Shown piece by piece: positions 15,999 through 24,339 of a stretch of DNA of 64,000 nt. Numbering within the stretch: the stretch's first letter is position 1; every line of letters starts with the position of its first letter. The notes beneath the pieces are model-generated. The model was not told the DNA's origin. It did not search any database and saw only the letters and a list, made by a program, of their open reading frames with translations. The position numbers and the translations under genes are program-made. Source of the DNA: Amycolatopsis sp. A133 (GTDB lineage Bacteria > Actinomycetota > Actinomycetes > Mycobacteriales > Pseudonocardiaceae); contig NZ_JAVHJU010000062.1 of the NCBI RefSeq assembly GCF_031082405.1, positions 62,001 through 126,000 of the forward strand, written 5' to 3'.

Positions 15999-17156
15999 GT
16001 GCACCGGATCGACTTCGCGCGACGCGATCCCCGCGTCGTGGACCTGGCGATGGCGCTGACCTTGCTGGCGCTGATGGGGCTCGTCGGCGGGTTGTTCCGG
16101 GCCGAGGGGCACCGGCCGTTCGACGGCTGGGCGTACGCGCTCACCGGGTTGATCTGCCTCCCGCTCGCCGCTCGCCGCGCCGCACCCATGACCGTCCTGC
16201 TCACGTCCGCGGCGGCGTACGTCGTTTACGCGGGGCAGGGTTACCTGCCGGGCCTGCACCTGTGGAGCCCGATCGTGGCGTTCTACAGCCTCGCCGCGCT
16301 GAAACCGCCCCGGGTGACGGCGATCGGCGCGGGGGTGGCGGCGGGGGTGATGGTGGCCAGCAGCCTGGCGCTGCACGCGCCGCTGTTCGCGACCCTCGCC
16401 CAGGCCGTCGCCGTGCCCGCGGTGGCCTGGGCGCTGGGCAACGTCTCCCGGCAGCTGGAGCAGCGGAACCGGCAACTCGCCGAAGCCACCGCGCAGCTGG
16501 AGTACGAACAGCGGCGGAACATCGAGCACGCCGTCGGCCAGGAGCGGCTCAGGATTGCGCGCGAACTGCACGACGTCGTCGCGCACCACATGTCGATGAT
16601 CTCCATGCAGGCCGGTCTCGCGGGCTACGTGTTCGACTCCGATCCCGAGACGGCTCGGACGGCCGTCGGCACGATCGGCGCCACCAGCCGGGAAACGCTC
16701 GACGAAATGCGCCGCTTGCTCGTGCTGCTGCGCGAGTCCGACCTGGAAGACGCCGTCGAAGCGCCCCATCCCGCGCCGGGCCTGAACCTGCTGCCGGCAT
16801 TGGCGGATCGGGCCGGGGCGGCGGGGGTCGACGTCGAGCTGACCACCGGCGGCGAGCTGGCCACCCTGCCGTCCGGGCTGCAGCTCGCCGTGTACCGGGT
16901 CGTCCAGGAGGCGCTGACCAACGTGCTCAAGCACGCCGGCCGGTGCCGGGCCGAGATCACCGTGCGCCGCGAACCGGGGGTGCTGCGCGCGACGGTCCGC
17001 AACGACGGTGCACCGGCGGGCCGGACCGGCACCGGCGGATTTGGTCTTACCGGGATGCGGGAGCGCGCGAAGTTGTACGGTGGAACTCTCACCGCGGGGC
17101 CGCGGCCCGATGGGGGGTTCGCCGTGGAGCTGACCATCCCGCTGCCCCGGCAGTGA
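15999..17156 (+). CDS. NarL-type sensor histidine kinase
   Basis: The 385-residue kinase has four or five membrane segments in residues 14-147, a short coiled coil (about 150-180), a HisKA_3 dimerisation domain with the phosphorylated His191 in RIARELHDVVAHHMSM, and a HATPase domain whose N box reads VVQEALTNVLKHA. There is no extracytoplasmic sensor domain, so the signal is probably read within the membrane, as in kinases that sense cell-wall damage or membrane peptides. GTG 15999 is the first start before the first membrane segment. It pairs with the response regulator 52 bases downstream and is divergent from the secreted protein gene. Confidence 0.88.
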   Translation: MHRIDFARRDPRVVDLAMALTLLALMGLVGGLFRAEGHRPFDGWAYALTGLICLPLAARRAAPMTVLLTSAAAYVVYAGQGYLPGLHLWSPIVAFYSLAALKPPRVTAIGAGVAAGVMVASSLALHAPLFATLAQAVAVPAVAWALGNVSRQLEQRNRQLAEATAQLEYEQRRNIEHAVGQERLRIARELHDVVAHHMSMISMQAGLAGYVFDSDPETARTAVGTIGATSRETLDEMRRLLVLLRESDLEDAVEAPHPAPGLNLLPALADRAGAAGVDVELTTGGELATLPSGLQLAVYRVVQEALTNVLKHAGRCRAEITVRREPGVLRATVRNDGAPAGRTGTGGFGLTGMRERAKLYGGTLTAGPRPDGGFAVELTIPLPRQ

Positions 17157-17208
17157 GCGAAAGTCCATACCGCAGCGGAAGAGTCCCACCGGGGGAGGAC
17201 GACTCCAC

Positions 17209-17892
17209 ATGGTCTCCGTACTCGTCGTCGACGATCAGCCGCTCGTGCGCGCCGGCCTCGCGGCACTGCTGCACGCGGCGCCGGATCTCGACGTGGTCGG
17301 CGAAGCGGCCGACGGCGAACAAGCCGTCACCGCGTGCGCGGCCACCGGTCCCGACGTCGTCCTGATGGACGTCCGGATGCCGGGGCTGAGCGGGATCGCC
17401 GCCACGCGCCGGATCCTCGCCGATGCCGCCGGGCCGCCGCCGCGGATCCTCATCCTCACCACCTTCGACCTCGACGAATACATCTACGACGCGCTGGCCG
17501 CCGGCGCCGCGGGCTTCCTGCTCAAGGAGGCCGAACCCGCGCGCCTGCTGTCGGCGATCCACACCGTCGCCGCCGGGGACCTGCTCTTCGCCCCGGTCGT
17601 CACCCGGCGGCTGATCGAGACGTTCGTCCGGCACCGGACGCCGCTGCGGGGTTCCGGCCCGCCCCGGGCCCGGCTCGGCCGGCTCACCGACCGCGAATGC
17701 GAGATCCTCCGCCTGGTCGGGACCGGCATCGCGAACGGGGAGATCGCCCGGCTGCTCACCATCACCGAGGGCACGGTGAAGACGCACCTGAACCGGGTGA
17801 TGGCGAAACTCGGGCTGAGCAGCCGAGCCCAGGCCGTCGTGATGGCCTACGAAACGGGACTGGTTGTGCCGGGGGCCGTCGCGACGAGGTGA
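17209..17892 (+). CDS. NarL/LuxR-family response regulator
   Basis: The 227-residue protein has a receiver domain (residues 3-120) with acidic pocket Asp8/Asp9, phospho-acceptor Asp54 in VLMDVRMPG, and a lysine in FLLKEAEP, and a C-terminal LuxR-type helix-turn-helix (about 155-220; LTDRECEILRLVGTGIANGEI, TVKTHLNRVMAKL). It is the partner of the kinase ending at 17156. Likely targets are the divergent secreted/membrane protein genes (inference from layout). Confidence 0.9.
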   Translation: MVSVLVVDDQPLVRAGLAALLHAAPDLDVVGEAADGEQAVTACAATGPDVVLMDVRMPGLSGIAATRRILADAAGPPPRILILTTFDLDEYIYDALAAGAAGFLLKEAEPARLLSAIHTVAAGDLLFAPVVTRRLIETFVRHRTPLRGSGPPRARLGRLTDRECEILRLVGTGIANGEIARLLTITEGTVKTHLNRVMAKLGLSSRAQAVVMAYETGLVVPGAVATR

Positions 17893-17895
17893 TCG

Positions 17896-18030
17896 CCGCG
17901 GTGTGGCCGTGGGTGCGGCAGTTCCGCCGGAATTCCAGGACGGCGCCGGCCACCTCGGCGGGTACTTCCTCGGCGAGGTCGTGACCGGCGTCGAAGACGT
18001 GACCGGTGACGACGACGGTGTACCGGGCGC
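17896..18030 (-). pseudogene. Possible C-terminal remnant of an alpha/beta hydrolase
   Basis: Read leftward, this stretch encodes ARYTVVVTGHVFDAGHDL followed by AEEVPAEVAGAVLEF, closely resembling the last strand, catalytic-His turn and final helix of alpha/beta hydrolases (AGH-x-EE-P-x2-V). No start or upstream part exists because the TetR gene begins next door at 18037. It may be the tail of a hydrolase lost by deletion that was once controlled by that TetR. Short fragments can mislead, so confidence is modest. Confidence 0.4.
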
Positions 18031-18036
18031 AAAAGA

Positions 18037-18624
18037 TCAGCCGAGAACTCCCAGGGCGACCTCCACGAGGGGTTCGAGCGCTCGCACGTCCGGTGTGATC
18101 TTGGCGGAGACCAGCAAGCCGTTGAGGAAGGTGACGAGGAAGGCGGCCAGCGTGCCCGGGTCCTGCCGCGTCGCGATCTCGCCCCGCTCCACCGCGACCC
18201 GCAGCACTTCGGCGAGCGCCTCGCGGCCGGCGTCCTGCATGTCCCGCACGGTGCGCCGGGTCGCCGCGTCGGCGGGCAGCCGCTCGCAGGCGGCGTTGAC
18301 GGCCAGGCAGCCCCGGCCGGCGTCCGCCGCGGCGATCCGGAGGCGCTCGACCAGCATCGCCCGGATCGCCGACCGTGCGTCGGTCCCGCCCTGCAGGCTT
18401 TCCGGCGCGGCCGCCGCGAGGGTGGTCCGGTAGTGCTCCAAGGCCGCCCGGTACAGCCCGTCCTTGTCGCCGAACGCGGCGTACAAGGACCCCTGCCCGA
18501 TCCCCAGGTGCCGGGTCAGGTCCCGCACCGAGGTCGCCTCGTAGCCGCGCGACCAGAACAGCTCCATCGCCCGGCTCACCGCCGCGTCGGTGTCGAATTG
18601 GCGCGTCCTGACCACGAACCCCAC
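18037..18624 (-). CDS. TetR-family regulator
   Basis: The 195-residue protein has an N-terminal TetR helix-turn-helix (ELFWSRGYEATSVRDL, then HLGIGQGSLYAAFGDKDGLY around residues 20-60) and a helical ligand domain with a CLAVNAACE segment typical of the C_6/TetR subgroup near regulators of hydrolases and reductases. A run resembling part of a TetR site (ATCGCTCGTTCAA, 18641-18653) lies just upstream of the start. The genes it controls are not obvious; the decayed hydrolase tail behind it is one candidate former target. Confidence 0.87.
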   Translation of the reverse strand: MGFVVRTRQFDTDAAVSRAMELFWSRGYEATSVRDLTRHLGIGQGSLYAAFGDKDGLYRAALEHYRTTLAAAAPESLQGGTDARSAIRAMLVERLRIAAADAGRGCLAVNAACERLPADAATRRTVRDMQDAGREALAEVLRVAVERGEIATRQDPGTLAAFLVTFLNGLLVSAKITPDVRALEPLVEVALGVLG

Positions 18625-18772
18625 CGTAGGCTATCTGGATCGCTCGTTCAAGATTCGACGCCGGCATGTAAATTTCACGACTCTACCGTCCTTTGTGGAC
18701 TCACGATCGTGGCCTTGAAGTGGCAAGGTCGCCCAGGACGGCGCCGGTCTTCCCGGCGACCAGGCGTGCGCA

Positions 18773-18800
18773 TTGACAACTGTTCTCCCGGGCGTACAGG
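18773..18800 (+). promoter_or_regulatory. Candidate promoter of the GH62 gene
   Basis: TTGACA at 18773-18778 and TACAGG at 18795-18800 are spaced by 16 bases, a fair match to a vegetative (HrdB-type) promoter. The LacI-type palindrome at 18814-18827 lies just downstream, where a repressor would block it. Confidence 0.45.
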
Positions 18801-18813
18801 CTGACGCGACGAA

Positions 18814-18827
18814 TGTTAGCGATAACA
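18814..18827. promoter_or_regulatory. LacI-type operator of the arabinofuranosidase gene
   Basis: TGTTAGCGATAACA is a 14-base palindrome broken only at the centre and matches the TGTTAGCGCTAACA class of LacI-family sites. It lies 49 bases upstream of the GH62 start and just behind a TTGACA promoter. Repression relieved by arabinose-type sugars is the likely role (inference). Confidence 0.65.
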
Positions 18828-18875
18828 GCCGGAGCCACCAGAAGCGGACCGGAAGCTGACTGGGAGAAGGTCGTC

Positions 18876-20324
18876 ATGAACAGAGGAAGTACCAGCCGCA
18901 GGAGAATCGCCGTGCTCGCCGCGGCGGCGACAGTCGCGGCCACCGTGGGGGTGGCGGTGACGCTGGGGGCCGACACGGCACTGGCCGACGTCACCGGCGC
19001 ACTGCACGGCACCGGTTCGGGCCGGTGCCTGGATGTCCAGAACGCCGGCCAGGCCGACGGCAGCTCCGTGCAGATCTCCGACTGCTCGGGCGGCGCGAGC
19101 CAGCAGTGGACGTCGACGACGGCCGGCCTGCTGACGGTGTACGGCAACAAGTGCTTGGACGTGCCCGGCAGCGCGACCGCCACCGGGACCCGGCTGCAGA
19201 TCTGGACCTGCCACGGCGGCGCCAACCAGCAGTGGCGGCTGAACTCCGACGGCTCGGTGGTCGGCGTGCAGTCCGGGCTCTGCCTGGACGTCGCGGGCGC
19301 CGCGACCGCCAGCGGCACCGCGGTGCAGCTCTGGACGTGCCACGGCGGCACCAACCAGAAGTGGACGGGCCTGTCGACCACACCGACCACGCCGACGACG
19401 ACCACGACCGGCGGAGGCGGCTGCTCCCTCCCCTCGACGTACCGCTGGTCGTCGTCGGGGGTGCTGGCCCAGCCGAAGAACGGGTGGGTTTCGCTCAAGG
19501 ACTTCACCAACGTCGTCTACAACGGCAAGCACCTCGTCTACGCGTCGAACGTCTCCGGGTCGTCGTACGGCTCGATGGCCTTCACCCCCTTCACGAACTG
19601 GTCCGACATGGCCTCGGCCGGCCAGAACGGGATGAGCCAGGCCACGGTGGCGCCCACGCTGTTCTACTTCGCGCCGAAGAACATCTGGGTGCTCGCCTAC
19701 CAGTGGGGTGCCTGGCCCTTCATCTACCGCACGTCGAGCGACCCGACCAACCCCAACGGCTGGTCGTCGCCGCAGCCGCTGTTCACGGGCAGCATCTCCG
19801 GCTCCGGCACCGGCCCGATCGACCAGACCCTGATCGCCGACGGCTCGAACATGTACCTGTTCTTCGCCGGTGACAACGGAAAGATCTACCGGGCGAGCAT
19901 GCCGATCGGGAACTTCCCGGGCAGCTTCGGCTCGTCGTACACGACGATCATGAGCGACACGCAGGCCAACCTGTTCGAAGCGGTCGAGGTCTACAAGGTC
20001 CAGGGCCAGAACCAGTACCTGATGATCGTCGAGGCGATGGGCGCGAACGGGCGCTACTTCCGCTCGTTCACCTCCAGCAGCCTCGGCGGGTCGTGGACCC
20101 CGCAGGCCGCCAGCGAAAGCAACCCCTTCGCCGGCAAGGCCAACAGCGGTGCCACCTGGACCAACGACATCAGCCACGGCGACCTGGTCCGCACCAACCC
20201 GGACCAGACCAAGACCATCGACCCGTGCAACCTGCAGTTGCTCTACCAGGGCAAGTCCCCCTCCGCCAGTGGCCCGTACGACCAGCTCCCGTGGCGGCCG
20301 GGTGTCCTGACGCTGCAGCGTTAG
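18876..20324 (+). CDS. Secreted GH62 alpha-L-arabinofuranosidase with ricin-type lectin domain
   Basis: This 482-residue enzyme has a signal peptide (residues 1-37, after ADTALA), a ricin-B/CBM13 domain (about 38-165) with repeated QxW elements (SQQWTS, NQQWRL, NQKWTG), a Thr-rich linker (TTPTTPTTTTTGGGG) and a GH62 catalytic domain to the end, starting CSLPSTYRWSSSGVLAQPK. GH62 enzymes release arabinose side chains from arabinoxylan outside the cell. ATG 18876 follows GGGAGAAGG; the earlier ATG at 18813 lies inside the LacI-type site. It pairs functionally with the GH11 xylanase and CE4 enzyme at 50-51.6 kb. Confidence 0.93.
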   Translation: MNRGSTSRRRIAVLAAAATVAATVGVAVTLGADTALADVTGALHGTGSGRCLDVQNAGQADGSSVQISDCSGGASQQWTSTTAGLLTVYGNKCLDVPGSATATGTRLQIWTCHGGANQQWRLNSDGSVVGVQSGLCLDVAGAATASGTAVQLWTCHGGTNQKWTGLSTTPTTPTTTTTGGGGCSLPSTYRWSSSGVLAQPKNGWVSLKDFTNVVYNGKHLVYASNVSGSSYGSMAFTPFTNWSDMASAGQNGMSQATVAPTLFYFAPKNIWVLAYQWGAWPFIYRTSSDPTNPNGWSSPQPLFTGSISGSGTGPIDQTLIADGSNMYLFFAGDNGKIYRASMPIGNFPGSFGSSYTTIMSDTQANLFEAVEVYKVQGQNQYLMIVEAMGANGRYFRSFTSSSLGGSWTPQAASESNPFAGKANSGATWTNDISHGDLVRTNPDQTKTIDPCNLQLLYQGKSPSASGPYDQLPWRPGVLTLQR

Positions 20325-20350
20325 CCACCCGACCGGAGCTCGGCTCGAGG

Positions 20351-20379
20351 AGGGGCCCCAGCCACCGGCTGGGGCCCCT
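20351..20379 (+). terminator. Terminator after the GH62 gene
   Basis: A perfect 12-base stem (AGGGGCCCCAGC with its complement) and 5-base loop lie 27 bases after the GH62 stop and before the stop of the convergent PRTase gene. Confidence 0.75.
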
Positions 20380-20395
20380 TCCCGCGCGCCGGGGG

Positions 20396-20956
20396 TCAGA
20401 GCTCCCGGATGTGCAGCAACGACCGGACGTTCAGCTGCCGCCGGACCTGGTTGCTGTCCAAGGCGTCGACCACGGTCGCGGCACCGAGCCAGGTGGCTTC
20501 GGCATCCTGCGTGAGGAGGCGGGCACCGTGGGCCTGGCCGCCGGTTTCGATCCAGTCGTCGACGAACAGCACGCGATCGCCGCCGTCGACCAGCTGCTTG
20601 CGGAAACCGAGGCGGAGGTGGCGGTCCCGGTAGTCGGGCGGGGTGGTGCGCCGCAGCCAGGCATCGCTGTCGCCGGAGGCCGCCTCGTGCTTGCGCACTT
20701 CGACGAACCCGACGTCGAGAGACAGCGCGACCAGCGGCCCGAGGAGGCAACCGCGGGATTCCGGCCCGAGGACGACGGTGGGTTGCTTGCCGGCGAACAG
20801 CCGCGCCAGCGCGGGGCCCAGTTTCCCGAGCAGCTCGGGACGACGCCACCACCCCGTCACGTCGGCGTACCGATGCCGGTCCGTGCGGTCTCCGCGCCAG
20901 GTGAAGGCCTCGCAAAGCCCCGCTTTCACCTCTTCGAGCCACACGTCTCCGGACAC
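20396..20956 (-). CDS. Phosphoribosyltransferase-fold protein
   Basis: The 186-residue protein is a type I PRTase-like protein: VLFVDDWIETGGQA carries the PRPP-binding signature (hydrophobic strand, two acidic residues, TGG), preceded by VVLGPESRGCLLG, the adenine-PRTase-like substrate loop. GTG 20956 starts the conserved part (VSGDVWLEEVKAG); the frame continues upstream but is unlike protein. Similar proteins salvage purines or act as uncharacterised nucleotide-binding proteins. The residue set fits adenine PRTase better than orotate PRTase, but the sequence is divergent. It is divergent from the SMI1/KNR4 gene, with 70 bases between. Confidence 0.75.
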   Translation of the reverse strand: MSGDVWLEEVKAGLCEAFTWRGDRTDRHRYADVTGWWRRPELLGKLGPALARLFAGKQPTVVLGPESRGCLLGPLVALSLDVGFVEVRKHEAASGDSDAWLRRTTPPDYRDRHLRLGFRKQLVDGGDRVLFVDDWIETGGQAHGARLLTQDAEATWLGAATVVDALDSNQVRRQLNVRSLLHIREL

Positions 20957-21026
20957 CGCCCCATGATCGGACCGGCGGCGCCCTCGGGCAATCGGATTAC
21001 CCGGTCCGTGCGGCAGACTGGCGGCC

Positions 21027-21584
21027 ATGAACCAGACCGCCCGTGAGTTCACGCGGTTGCGAGCCGCCGTCGAGCGGCGGTTGCCCGGGACCGCGCCGTT
21101 CCGGCCCGGCGCGAGCGAGCAGGATCTCGAACGGCTCGCCGCCGCGACCGGGCTCACCCTGCCGGCCGAACTGGGTGCGCTGCTGCGTGCGTCGGACGGC
21201 CAGGACGATCCCGATCAGCTGCACGGCCCGCTCAACTACCACCACTTCCTGACCGTCGACGAAATCATCGGGATGCACCGGATGCTGACCGACGCCGTCG
21301 GCGACCTGGCCACGCCCGTCGAGCAACCCGCTTTCCACCGCTGGAGCGTGTGGTCGGAGTCCTGGCTGCCCTTCCTCGCGTTCCAGGGCGACTGCTACCT
21401 GCTGGACCTCGATCCCGGCGAGCGCGGCGTCGCCGGCCAGGTCGTGTTCCGCCCCAACGTGCCCGACCTGGGCGAGCCGAAAGCGCCGTCGCTCACCGCG
21501 TTCCTGGCCCGTGCCGCCGACCTCGTCGAGACCGGGCAGGCCGAACCGCGGGAGAGCACGCTCGTCCTCCCCGGCCTGTGGTGA
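21027..21584 (+). CDS. SMI1/KNR4-family protein
   Basis: The 185-residue protein shows the SMI1/KNR4 (SUKH) pattern: ASEQDLERLAAATGLTLP, then ELGALLRASDGQDD with the signature Leu-x-S/A-D-G, and later WLPFLAFQGDCYLLDLDP, the conserved nearly terminal strand pair. SUKH proteins act as immunity proteins to polymorphic toxins or as unknown regulators. No toxin gene is adjacent. Its stop overlaps the start of the PAP2 gene (GTGA at 21581-21584), so the two are co-translated. Confidence 0.85.
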   Translation: MNQTAREFTRLRAAVERRLPGTAPFRPGASEQDLERLAAATGLTLPAELGALLRASDGQDDPDQLHGPLNYHHFLTVDEIIGMHRMLTDAVGDLATPVEQPAFHRWSVWSESWLPFLAFQGDCYLLDLDPGERGVAGQVVFRPNVPDLGEPKAPSLTAFLARAADLVETGQAEPRESTLVLPGLW

Positions 21585-22294
21585 CCGCGCGGGACGGCGG
21601 GCGTCCCCGTGCGCTCGGCGAACTGGTCTTCCTGCTGCTGTGGTTCCTGCTCTTCGCGCGGCTCGACGCCGCTGTGGGCAAGGACTTCGCGGCCGCCACC
21701 GCCCATGCGCTGGCGCTGCAGTCCGCGGAACACGCGGTGCACCTCGACATCGAGCTGAGCGCGAACCGGTGGCTGGCCGGAAATCCGGTTCTCGGCCGGC
21801 CGGCGGTGTACTTGTACCGGCTGTACTACGTGGTGGTCGCCGGGACGCTGCTGTGGGTGTTCGTCCGGCACGGCGACGTCTACCGCCGGGTCCGCCGGAC
21901 GATGGTCGCGATGATGGTTCTCGTCCTGCCCGTCTACTGGGCGGTGCCGATGTCGCCGCCGCGGTTCGCGCTGCCGGGTGCGGTCGACGTCGTGGCCGCC
22001 TACGACTTCCTGCACCTGCAGAGCTGGACGAACCCCACCCACTACACGGCCATGCCCAGCATGCACGTGGGCTGGTCGCTGTGGTGCGCCTACGCGGTGT
22101 GGTCGGCGCTGCGGGGCGCGCACCCCCGCCTGGCGTTGCTGGCGTGGGTGTTCCCGCTGCTCATGACGGCGGACGTGATCACCACCGGGAACCACTACGT
22201 GCTCGACGTCGTGGGCAGCGTCGCGCTGCTGGGTGTCTCCATCGTCGCCGCGTCGCTGTGCGGCCGCCTCGTCAGGCAGAGTTCTCACCGGTAG
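21581..22294 (+). CDS. PAP2-type membrane phosphatase/transferase
   Basis: The 237-residue membrane protein carries the PAP2 active-site pieces PSMHVGWSLW (catalytic His) and ITTGNHYVLDVVGS (second His and Asp), between about six membrane segments. The late G-N-H-Y-x-x-D pattern is that of the PAP2_3 group, which includes inositol phosphorylceramide synthase-like enzymes. GTG 21581 overlaps the preceding stop. It probably dephosphorylates or transfers phospholipid head groups at the membrane; the substrate is unknown. Confidence 0.83.
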   Translation: MTARDGGRPRALGELVFLLLWFLLFARLDAAVGKDFAAATAHALALQSAEHAVHLDIELSANRWLAGNPVLGRPAVYLYRLYYVVVAGTLLWVFVRHGDVYRRVRRTMVAMMVLVLPVYWAVPMSPPRFALPGAVDVVAAYDFLHLQSWTNPTHYTAMPSMHVGWSLWCAYAVWSALRGAHPRLALLAWVFPLLMTADVITTGNHYVLDVVGSVALLGVSIVAASLCGRLVRQSSHR

Positions 22295-22397
22295 CGCCCC
22301 GGAGGACACCGGCGGCCGGTGACCCCGCAGCCGGCGAGCGAGGAAGCGAACCGACTGGGCACGGCCGCGAAGACCAAGGACCTCCGCACCCGCCTGC

Positions 22398-22690
22398 CGG
22401 ATCTTCGAGCTGCTGACCCGGGCCCTCGATCGCTGCGCGGCCGCCGGCGCGCTCCGGATCCCTGCGGCCGAAGCGACCCAAGCGATCCCGTCGGCGTCGC
22501 GCTGAGCATGCTTTCCCAGCCCGCCCGCTACAGCGATCCGGGCCTCTCGCACCGGGTGCGCGACGCGGTTTTCGCCGCGTGCCTCACACCGGAGGTCGCT
22601 GGAGCGCGAGGAGACCGCCCTGCTGCTCAAGTGGCTGAAGCGGATCCGGACGCCGTCCCGACGACGGACCCGGCGGCCACGTCTCGAGGA
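22398..22690 (+). pseudogene. Decayed TetR C-terminal domain
   Basis: This 400-base gap holds no intact gene. Three runs resemble a TetR ligand domain but sit in two frames: IFELLTRALDRCAAAGALRI (from 22401), LSMLSQPARYSDPGLSHRVR (near 22500, other frame), and LEREETALLLKWLKRI (from 22599, first frame again). A stop follows the first run. Either two compensating frameshifts killed a regulator gene or the sequence has indel errors. The DNA-binding half is missing. Confidence 0.45.
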
Positions 22691-22691
22691 G

Positions 22692-23909
22692 TCAGTCCAG
22701 CGCGGCCGCCTTGCGCAGCAGCACCGAACGTTCGCGCTCGTTGGTGCACAGCCGGGCCGCCAGCTCCAGTTCGGCGCGCGCCTCCCGGTGCCGGCCGAGC
22801 CGGGTCAGCAGCTCGCCGCGGACCGTCGGGACCAGGTGGGAACCCGGGAGCCGGTCGGCGGCGACCAGCTCGTCCACCATCGCCAGGCCGTGCTGCGGCC
22901 CCGAGGCCATGGCCACGGCGACGGCGCGGTTGAGCTCGACCACCGGGGAGGGCGCGACCCGGCCCAGTGCCTCGTACAGCAGCACGATCCGGTCCCAGTC
23001 GGTCTCCCCGACCGACGGGGCCGCCGCGTGGGCCGCGGCGATCGCGGCCTGCAGGCCGTACGGGCCGAGGCCGCGGGGTGCCGCCTTGGCCAGCGCGGCC
23101 AGCCCGCGGCTGATCGCCGAGACGTCCCAGCGGCGCCGGTCCTGGTCCTCGAGCAGGACCGGTGCCCCGTCCGGGCCGGTCCGGGCCGGGAAGCGCGCCG
23201 CCGTCAGCTCGCACAGCGCGAGCAGGCCGTGCACCTCCGGCTCGGCCGGCTGCAGCGCGGCCAGCGTGCGGGCCAGCCGGATCGCCTCGTACGCCACGTC
23301 GGGGCGCAGCAGCCGGTCGCCCGACGTGGCTGTCGACCCCTCGGTGAAGATCACGTAGAGGACGCTGAGCACGCCGCCGAGCCGCTCCCGGCGTTCGGCG
23401 GCCGGCGGCAGCTCGAACGGCACGCCGGCCGCGGCGATCGTTTTCTTGCCGCGGGTGATGCGGGCCTGCACCGTCGGCACGGGGACGAGGAACGCGCGGG
23501 CGATCTCTTCGCTGGACAGGCCGGCGACCACGCGCAGGGTCAGGGCCACCCGGGCCTCGGGTGAGAGCACGGGGTGGCAGCTGATGAACATCAGCGCCAG
23601 CACGTCGTCGTCGATCCGGTCGGGGTCGACCTCCCCGGAGCCGGCTTCTTCGCCCGCCGCCAGCAGGGGGTAGCGGTCCCGGAGGGCGGTCCGGCGGCGG
23701 ATCGCGTCGATCGCCCGCCGCCGGGCCGTGGCCATCAGCCAGCCGGCCGGGCTGGCCGGGGCGGCGAGCGGCCACGACACGAGTGCCTCGGCCACCGCCT
23801 CCTGGGCCGCGTCCTCGGCCAGCCCGAAATCGCCGGTGAACCGGGTCAGCGCGGCGACGATCCGCGCCGACTCGATCCGCCAGACGGCTTCGACGTCGGC
23901 CGCGTCCAT
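22692..23909 (-). CDS. ECF42-type RNA polymerase sigma factor
   Basis: The 405-residue protein has ECF sigma region 2 near the N-terminus (RFTGDFGLAEDAAQEAVAEA, SPAGWLMATARRRAIDAIRR), region 4 (about 125-180; EARVALTLRVVAGLSSEEIA) and a long C-terminal extension of about 200 residues with helical TPR-like repeats, which marks ECF group 42. This group has no anti-sigma factor; the extension controls activity. Its start overlaps by one base the stop of the DGPF/YCII gene upstream, the standard partnership. The target promoter motif is found upstream of that gene. Confidence 0.9.
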   Translation of the reverse strand: MDAADVEAVWRIESARIVAALTRFTGDFGLAEDAAQEAVAEALVSWPLAAPASPAGWLMATARRRAIDAIRRRTALRDRYPLLAAGEEAGSGEVDPDRIDDDVLALMFISCHPVLSPEARVALTLRVVAGLSSEEIARAFLVPVPTVQARITRGKKTIAAAGVPFELPPAAERRERLGGVLSVLYVIFTEGSTATSGDRLLRPDVAYEAIRLARTLAALQPAEPEVHGLLALCELTAARFPARTGPDGAPVLLEDQDRRRWDVSAISRGLAALAKAAPRGLGPYGLQAAIAAAHAAAPSVGETDWDRIVLLYEALGRVAPSPVVELNRAVAVAMASGPQHGLAMVDELVAADRLPGSHLVPTVRGELLTRLGRHREARAELELAARLCTNERERSVLLRKAAALD

Positions 23910-24292
23910 CAGACCCGGCCGCCGCTGTCGCCCGGGGTCTCTTCGCTGCCGGGCACCCGCCGGACCTCGACCTTGGCCCCGGGGGCCGCCGGGACCCGCT
24001 TGGCCCACTCGACCGCCTCCTGCTTCGAAGCGACGTCGATGAGGAAGAAACCCCCGAAGAGTTCCTTGGTTTCGCCGTACGGCCCGTCCGTGACCACCGG
24101 GGTCTCGCCGCCGAAGTCGACGACGACGCCCTGGGCGGGGTCGTCCAGCCCTTCGGCCGCGACGTAGACACCCGCCTTGAACAGGTCCTCGATGAACTGG
24201 CGGCTGGTGGCCATCATCGCGTCGATGTCCGCCAGCATGGCCGCGTTCGACTCGTCGGTGCCCCGCATGATCAGCATGTACTTCGGCAACAC
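23909..24292 (-). CDS. DGPF/YCII-related protein paired with ECF42 sigma
   Basis: The 127-residue protein is a YCII-fold protein with the DGPF-type motif VVTDGPYGETKE and the usual opening KYMLIMRGTDE. Such proteins are the typical ECF42 targets and are thought to act as small enzymes or redox sensors, though the reaction is unknown. It is the first gene of the unit with the sigma factor (TGATG overlap at 23907-23911). A matching ECF42 promoter lies 48-73 bases upstream, so the sigma factor probably activates its own operon. Confidence 0.87.
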   Translation of the reverse strand: MLPKYMLIMRGTDESNAAMLADIDAMMATSRQFIEDLFKAGVYVAAEGLDDPAQGVVVDFGGETPVVTDGPYGETKELFGGFFLIDVASKQEAVEWAKRVPAAPGAKVEVRRVPGSEETPGDSGGRV

Positions 24293-24339
24293 AATCTCCT
24301 CGTCCGGGGAGGCCGCCTCTCGGCTCTCGCACCGTCAGG

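Noticed and set aside
18775..18785. GACAACTGTTC as a third copy of the kinase-module palindrome
   Set aside because: It differs from GGACAGTTGTCC in the core and its arms are not symmetric in the same way.
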